Origin: an uncultured Clostridium sp.
GTDB taxonomy: Bacteria; Bacillota; Clostridia; TANB77; CAG-508
Assembly: GCA_958422985.1 (NCBI GenBank)
Contig: CATZPY010000010.1
Coordinates: forward strand, 1-45,709
DNA: 45,709 nucleotides
Direction: 5' to 3'
Position numbers and translations under genes: made by a program. Below are positions 41,286 through 45,709 of this stretch, piece by piece. Positions within the stretch are counted from its first letter, which is position 1. Every line of letters starts with the position of its first letter. The notes below the pieces were generated by a model. That model was given only the letters and a program-made list of their open reading frames with translations. It was not told the origin of the DNA and did not search any database.

Positions 41286-43700
41286 TTAAATATCTCTATT
41301 TAAATTACCATTTGTATACATATTGCCTTCAAGTCTATTTCCTAAACTTATAGTACTAATAATATTATTTATTTCGTCAATTGTTTCATCAAGTAAATTT
41401 ATTCTTAAAGAACCAATGTTAAAATCTTTAGTTTCTATAGAAGTTATTCTACTATTAAAAATAGTTGTAACAGTTTGAATATTATCTGGTATAAACCTAA
41501 AATTAAAACCAATTCTATCTTCTAAAAAGAATTTTTCGTTCGAATTAAAACATTTTTTAGAACAATCTGGGTAACATTTATTAGATTTACCAAGAAAACA
41601 ATAATTAGTATTCATAAGTGGAACATTACCATATGCAAATATTTCTAAATTATCTCCATAATTAGAACATAAAGACATAATAGAAGACTTATTTAATTCC
41701 GGAGATATGCCTATTATATCCACATTCATATCTAGTAATTCTTTAACTGTGTTAGCATTAAAAACATTTAAAGTGTAATTTCCAATAAGCTTAAAATCTC
41801 TATTGTACTTTTTTTGTAGATGTTTTAAAAATTCGATATTCCCAATATTAGAAAAAACAAAACCTTCTATAGAATAATTTTCTATGGCCATTTTTATATA
41901 ATTTGCAAGTAAATTCTTATAATTTCCTTTTATAATAACTGGCAGATAAATATAAAGCTTAGCTTTTTTTGAAATAGCGTGAATGCAAGGAGCATATTTG
42001 CTATCATAGAAATATTTTAATGGTATATAAGCTTTAGCAAAGCTAGTTAAATCTTCATAAGAATAACTAGGATTTAAAATATTAAAACATACAGAAACTT
42101 CTTTTTTATCAATATGTGAATTACTTGAAGATGGGTTAGTATATGTGATATCTAAATTTTTTCTCATGGTATTTAATGCTAAAGTTTCAATTTTAGCTAG
42201 AACTTTTCTGCGTAAGTCATTTATTGCACTAATTTTAGTAATAAATAAATTAGAGTCTAAGGTTACTTGTATATTCTTAAACTCAAACTGAGTATTATTA
42301 GTTTTACTTAATTGACCTATAACTCTATCAACATCTAATGGTTTATTAATTGCAACGACAGGAACTAATTCAGATTTCTCTGCAACAGTTATATTGTTGT
42401 AAATGCTACCAGGTGTATTTAAGGTAGAAACAATTAAAGAAATAGGTTCGTTTTCTTTTATAGTTATGTTTGCATTTAAAGGTATTTTCTTATTTTCAAT
42501 ATTATTTTCATAAGAAGAATGAGCTTTATTTGTTAAATCTTTGCTTGACAATTTATAAACTTTAGATCCTACATTAATATTACCTTTTAATCTTCCAATA
42601 GTAACTTTTTGACCAGTAAAACCAGAATTAATATTTTTGGTGTTTATCATTAATTCAGACACTGTATATTTTTTATTACCATTATCTAATGAAATAGTAT
42701 CACCAATTGAAATATAATTATTTAAATTAACATTTATATATCCTTTAGAACTATTATAGTGTGAAATATTACCTATATATATACCTGCATTGTTTGGCTT
42801 ACTTGGAAATATAAAATCTGTATTAGGTGAACTTTTTAAATGCCCAGTAGAAAATCCACCACGGTTAAATACTTGTAACAAATCATTTTTATCAGATTCT
42901 TCTATTTCGTAATTATCATTATTTAAGTATTTGTCAATATATTTTCTATAAATTCTGGTAACGGTAGCTACATATTCTGGAGATTTCATTCTACCTTCTA
43001 TTTTTAAACATGAAACTCCTGCTTTTATTAAATCAGGAATAAATTCTAACCCACATAAATCTTTTGGACTTAATAGGTAATTTAAAGAATTATCATAGCC
43101 TTTTACTTTATAAGGTAATCTACAAGGTTGAGCGCATTTTCCTCTATTTCCTGAACGACCACCAATCATACTAGACATTAAACATTGTCCAGAATAAGAA
43201 AGACATAATGCACCATGAATAAAAGTTTCTATTTCTATATTTGTATTTTTACATATATCATAAATTTCTGGAATAGATAATTCACGAGCTAGTACAGCAC
43301 GTTTAAAACCTAATTTTTGCATAGTTTGTGCACACTCTAAATTATGTATAGTCATTTGAGTACTAGCGTGAACATCTAAACCTGGAAAGTTCTTTATTAA
43401 ATATAAGGCCAAACCTAAGTCTTGCACTATAATTGCATCAATACCAGAGTTATATGCAAAATTTGCAAGCTCTACAGCAGATTTAAATTCATCATTAGTT
43501 ATTAATGTATTTAATGTAAGATGAGTTTTTACATTTCTAAGTTTGGCATAATCTATAGCCATTTGTAAAGTTTCATAATCAAAATTATTGGCAAAAGCTC
43601 GTGCACTAAAATTGTTTGCTCCAAAATATACACTATCGGCGCCATTTTGCACAGCAGCTTTTAAACATTCAAAATCACCAACAGGTGAAAGTAATTCCAA
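41286..43700 (-). CDS. U32 family protein with DUF3656 domain (collagenase-like / RlhA-like)
   Basis: An 804-residue protein. The first 300 residues are a U32 TIM-barrel with the family marker FIHGALCLSYSGQCLMS and a following cysteine cluster (GNRGKCAQPC) that binds iron-sulfur in RlhA, the enzyme that makes 5-hydroxycytidine in 23S rRNA. A DUF3656 domain follows, as usual in the long members. Hydroxylase/tRNA or rRNA modification is more likely than protease activity, but unproven. I chose the TTG at 43700, spaced suitably after AGAGGTG; TTG 43703 and GTG 43709 are alternatives. The last residues meet the terminator at 41257. Confidence 0.85.
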   Translation of the reverse strand: MELLSPVGDFECLKAAVQNGADSVYFGANNFSARAFANNFDYETLQMAIDYAKLRNVKTHLTLNTLITNDEFKSAVELANFAYNSGIDAIIVQDLGLALYLIKNFPGLDVHASTQMTIHNLECAQTMQKLGFKRAVLARELSIPEIYDICKNTNIEIETFIHGALCLSYSGQCLMSSMIGGRSGNRGKCAQPCRLPYKVKGYDNSLNYLLSPKDLCGLEFIPDLIKAGVSCLKIEGRMKSPEYVATVTRIYRKYIDKYLNNDNYEIEESDKNDLLQVFNRGGFSTGHLKSSPNTDFIFPSKPNNAGIYIGNISHYNSSKGYINVNLNNYISIGDTISLDNGNKKYTVSELMINTKNINSGFTGQKVTIGRLKGNINVGSKVYKLSSKDLTNKAHSSYENNIENKKIPLNANITIKENEPISLIVSTLNTPGSIYNNITVAEKSELVPVVAINKPLDVDRVIGQLSKTNNTQFEFKNIQVTLDSNLFITKISAINDLRRKVLAKIETLALNTMRKNLDITYTNPSSSNSHIDKKEVSVCFNILNPSYSYEDLTSFAKAYIPLKYFYDSKYAPCIHAISKKAKLYIYLPVIIKGNYKNLLANYIKMAIENYSIEGFVFSNIGNIEFLKHLQKKYNRDFKLIGNYTLNVFNANTVKELLDMNVDIIGISPELNKSSIMSLCSNYGDNLEIFAYGNVPLMNTNYCFLGKSNKCYPDCSKKCFNSNEKFFLEDRIGFNFRFIPDNIQTVTTIFNSRITSIETKDFNIGSLRINLLDETIDEINNIISTISLGNRLEGNMYTNGNLNRDI

Positions 43701-43835
43701 CAAAATCACCTCTTTAATTTAATATATACATCTATTGTAACATAAAAAATTAAATTAGCATAATATATCATATAAAAAAAGCGAAAAATTAAAATTAATA
43801 ATTAATAGCTTTATTAAAAGAATAGGAGGGTAAGT

Positions 43836-43985
43836 ATGCAAGAAGAAAGAGGAATGAATTGTGGATGCAATAATGGTGGATTACTTGGAAATATGTTTTG
43901 TGGATGTGGAGATAGCGAAATATTATTTTTTATAATAATATTTTTACTATTATTTACTAACTTTGGAAATTCAAGATGTTGCTAA
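43836..43985 (+). CDS. 49-aa cysteine- and glycine-rich membrane peptide
   Basis: A short ORF with a strong ribosome binding site (ATAGGAGGG). The N-terminal half carries CGC and CGCG motifs within Gly/Asn-rich sequence (MNCGCNNGG, MFCGCGD), then a single hydrophobic span of about 14 residues (EILFFIIIFLLLF), and ends NSRCC. The layout of Gly/Cys-rich head and one membrane span is like YjcZ-type and other tiny spore-associated proteins of Firmicutes, but I cannot place it in a family with certainty. Confidence 0.6.
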   Translation: MQEERGMNCGCNNGGLLGNMFCGCGDSEILFFIIIFLLLFTNFGNSRCC

Positions 43986-44022
43986 AGAAAAAATTCGGAA
44001 GTTAAAATAAAACATATATTTC

Positions 44023-44055
44023 TTTTCCCCTATTTAATCTTTAAATAGGGGAAAA
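44023..44055. terminator. Long hairpin after the 49-aa peptide
   Basis: A 15-bp inverted repeat (44023-44037 with 44041-44055) around 3 bases, with CCCCTATTTAA arms. It lacks a T run on the plus side, so it may be a terminator or an RNA-stabilising hairpin. Confidence 0.5.
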
Positions 44056-44059
44056 ATAC

Positions 44060-44088
44060 TTGTAAAAAAAATATAGTTAGTGTAAAAT
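44060..44088 (+). promoter_or_regulatory. Promoter of the FemAB-family gene
   Basis: TTGTAA (44060-44065) and TAAAAT (44083-44088) are 17 bases apart; the start codon follows 38 bases later. Confidence 0.55.
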
Positions 44089-44126
44089 ATGAAAATGAAA
44101 ATAGAGTATACATTGGAGGAATTAAA

Positions 44127-45191
44127 TTGAGATTTTTAGATTTAAATAGTGAAGAAGATAAAAAGAAATATACAGAATTTTTAGAACATAATGAAAGATG
44201 TAATTTTCAACAATCTTTAGAATGGGGAAAAGTAAAAAACTTTTGGAAAAATGAAATTATTTTAGCAGAAGATGAAAATAATAATATTATAGGTTCTTTA
44301 AGTGTCTTACTTAGAAAAATACCAATTTTTGGATATTTAATGTATTCATCAAGAGGACCAGTTTGTGATATTCACAATGAAGAAGTTTTAAAACAATTAA
44401 CAGATGGTGCAAAAGAACTTGCCAAGAAATATCATGCAATGGTATTAAAAATAGAGCCAGATATAAAAAGCGATGATAAAGAATTTAGAGAAATAGTAAC
44501 AAAATTAGGATATAAAATAAAAGATGATGCTAAAGATTTTAGAGATGAAATTCAACCTAGATATGTATTTAGACTAGATATAAAAGGAAAAACAGAGGAC
44601 GAAGTATTCAAAGCGTTTCATTCTAAGACAAGATATAATGTAAGATTAGCAGGAAGAAAAGGTGTTACAATAAAAGAAGGAAATAAAGAAGATTTAAAAG
44701 ACTTTCATAAAATAATGATCGAAACAGGAAAAAGAGATGGTTTTATGATAAGACCACTAGAATATTTCGAGCAAATGTATGATGCATTAGCACCAGAACA
44801 TATGAAAGTATTAATGGCATATTATGAAGGTAAGCCAATTTCAGGAGTTATTCCTATTATGTATGGCAATAAAACATGGTACCTATATGGAGCAAGTAGT
44901 AATGAACATAGAAATTTAATGCCAAATTATCTTTTACAATGGGAAATGATTAAAATAGCAATTTCTAGAGGTGATGACATATATGACTTAAGAGGAGTTT
45001 CTGGAGTTGTTGATGAAAATCATCCTCAATACGGATTGTATAGGTTTAAACAAGGGTTTGGTGCAGAATTCACAGAATTTATAGGAGAACTTCACATGGA
45101 CTACTCACCAATAAGATATAACTTATATAAAATATCTGAAAAAATCTTTAAAAGAGTTAGAACTTTATTAATGAATAGAAATAAAAAATAA
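44127..45191 (+). CDS. FemAB/FemX-type lipid II aminoacyltransferase
   Basis: A 354-residue peptidoglycan bridge enzyme with a double GNAT fold. It transfers amino acids from aminoacyl-tRNA to the peptide side chain of lipid II, building interpeptide bridges. Markers are FQQSLEWGKVKNFW near the N-terminus, RYNVRLAGRKGVTI, YLYGASSNEH and the C-terminal YGLYRFKQGFGAEF. The usual coiled-coil arm of FemA is absent, giving the FemX-like length. The start TTG at 44127 has GGAGGA spaced six bases before it. An alanine racemase follows, so both act in cell-wall synthesis. Confidence 0.92.
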   Translation: MRFLDLNSEEDKKKYTEFLEHNERCNFQQSLEWGKVKNFWKNEIILAEDENNNIIGSLSVLLRKIPIFGYLMYSSRGPVCDIHNEEVLKQLTDGAKELAKKYHAMVLKIEPDIKSDDKEFREIVTKLGYKIKDDAKDFRDEIQPRYVFRLDIKGKTEDEVFKAFHSKTRYNVRLAGRKGVTIKEGNKEDLKDFHKIMIETGKRDGFMIRPLEYFEQMYDALAPEHMKVLMAYYEGKPISGVIPIMYGNKTWYLYGASSNEHRNLMPNYLLQWEMIKIAISRGDDIYDLRGVSGVVDENHPQYGLYRFKQGFGAEFTEFIGELHMDYSPIRYNLYKISEKIFKRVRTLLMNRNKK

Positions 45192-45273
45192 AAAGTATGT
45201 TAAGTTAAACAGAAAGATTAGCATATTAAAATTTTATAAATTAATAGATTAAAAATAACTTGAAGGAGAAAAT

Positions 45274-45709
45274 ATGGCAGTTTTAGTTATAGAAAAGCAA
45301 GATTTAAAACATAATATAAAACAAATAAAAGAATATGCAAAAAAAAGTGATGAAAAATTAAAAATAATAGCAATTGTTAAATCAAATGGGTATGGATTAG
45401 GATTAGAAGAATATGCCAATTTTTTAATAGATAATGGAATTGAATATTTAGCAGTTGCAGGTACAGAAGAGGCTATAAAATTACGTGAATATGGAATAAA
45501 AGAAGACATTTTAATGATGTCTTCTACAGCTATAGAAAATGATCTAGAAGAAATGGTGAAAAATAATATTACTATTACAATTGGGTCAAAAGAAGCAAAA
45601 GAAGCTTTAATAAATGTTATTAAAAGATTGAATAAGAAACCAAAAATTCATATAAAAATAGATACCGGTTTTGGAAGATATGGGTATTTATATAATGAAG
45701 AAGAGCAAA
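45274..45709 (+). CDS. alr: Alanine racemase, N-terminal part
   Basis: Open to the end of the window; 145 residues are visible. The PLP-binding lysine motif AIVKSNGYGLG is near residue 35, and later HIKIDTGFGRYG matches the family's fold-III barrel motif. The enzyme makes D-alanine for peptidoglycan. AAGGAG precedes the ATG, and 82 bases separate it from the femX-like gene. The window ends about one third into the usual 370 residues. Confidence 0.85.
   Translation, partial: MAVLVIEKQDLKHNIKQIKEYAKKSDEKLKIIAIVKSNGYGLGLEEYANFLIDNGIEYLAVAGTEEAIKLREYGIKEDILMMSSTAIENDLEEMVKNNITITIGSKEAKEALINVIKRLNKKPKIHIKIDTGFGRYGYLYNEEEQ

Noticed and set aside
1..45709. CRISPR array, toxin-antitoxin pair or known defence system
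   Set aside because: No regularly spaced direct repeats, cas genes, toxin-antitoxin gene pairs or defence signature domains were seen on either strand.

Overview
The window is strongly A+T-rich DNA from an anaerobic, endospore-forming member of the Firmicutes, most likely class Clostridia. The evidence is an oxygen-sensitive class III ribonucleotide reductase, the spore morphogenesis protein SpoIVA, a GerA-type germinant receptor operon, a T-box leader on pheST, a SufCBDSU operon with the Gram-positive scaffold SufU, c-di-AMP synthase CdaA and a FemAB-type cell-wall enzyme. Genes lie close together, many start at TTG or GTG, and AGGAGG-type ribosome binding sites are easy to see. No prophage, transposase, CRISPR array or defence locus is visible.

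Layout. 1-5.3 kb: end of a class I glutamine amidotransferase, an Fe-S flavoprotein-like oxidoreductase, a lysine-rich orphan, nrdD (minus strand), a TetR-type regulator and a small orphan. 5.3-10.4 kb: sufCBDSU behind a promoter that overlaps a long palindrome, then a small membrane protein. 11-14.8 kb: T-box leader and pheST. 14.9-18.3 kb: a 41-aa membrane peptide, cdaA, secG and rnr. 18.3-22.5 kb (minus strand): the gerA-gerB-gerC germinant receptor operon, with gerB split by a +1 frameshift and a 54-aa two-span membrane protein at the 3' end. 22.7-25 kb: a membrane-anchored transglutaminase-like protein and a 338-aa orphan. 25-28.6 kb: spoIVA (minus), then a eukaryote-type UDP-sugar pyrophosphorylase overlapped by a GlmU-like left-handed beta-helix protein. 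28.8-30.4 kb: a small holin-IV family membrane protein (minus), then a YetF/DUF421 and DUF4363 pair. 30.6-34.5 kb: the conserved ylxM-ffh-rpsP-khpA-rimM-trmD-rplS operon. 34.8-38 kb: mtaB, a 38-aa basic peptide translationally coupled to a TetR regulator, and a 310-aa orphan. 38.1-41.3 kb: tRNA-Met(CAU) and tRNA-Tyr(GUA), a PflA-like radical SAM protein, a TGS/uridine-kinase fusion and an RNHCP protein. 41.3-45.7 kb: a U32/DUF3656 protein (minus), a 49-aa cysteine-rich membrane peptide, a FemAB transferase and the start of an alanine racemase.

Most genes are housekeeping: Fe-S assembly, translation and tRNA modification, protein targeting, RNA decay, cell-wall precursor supply and sporulation/germination. 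The points most worth a second look are the split gerB with a possible fourth receptor subunit, a dispersed two-hairpin intergenic repeat (about 5290, 28693 and 34592), the suf operator-like palindrome, and several very short membrane or cysteine-rich ORFs. I did not find strong evidence for a wholly new multi-gene system.
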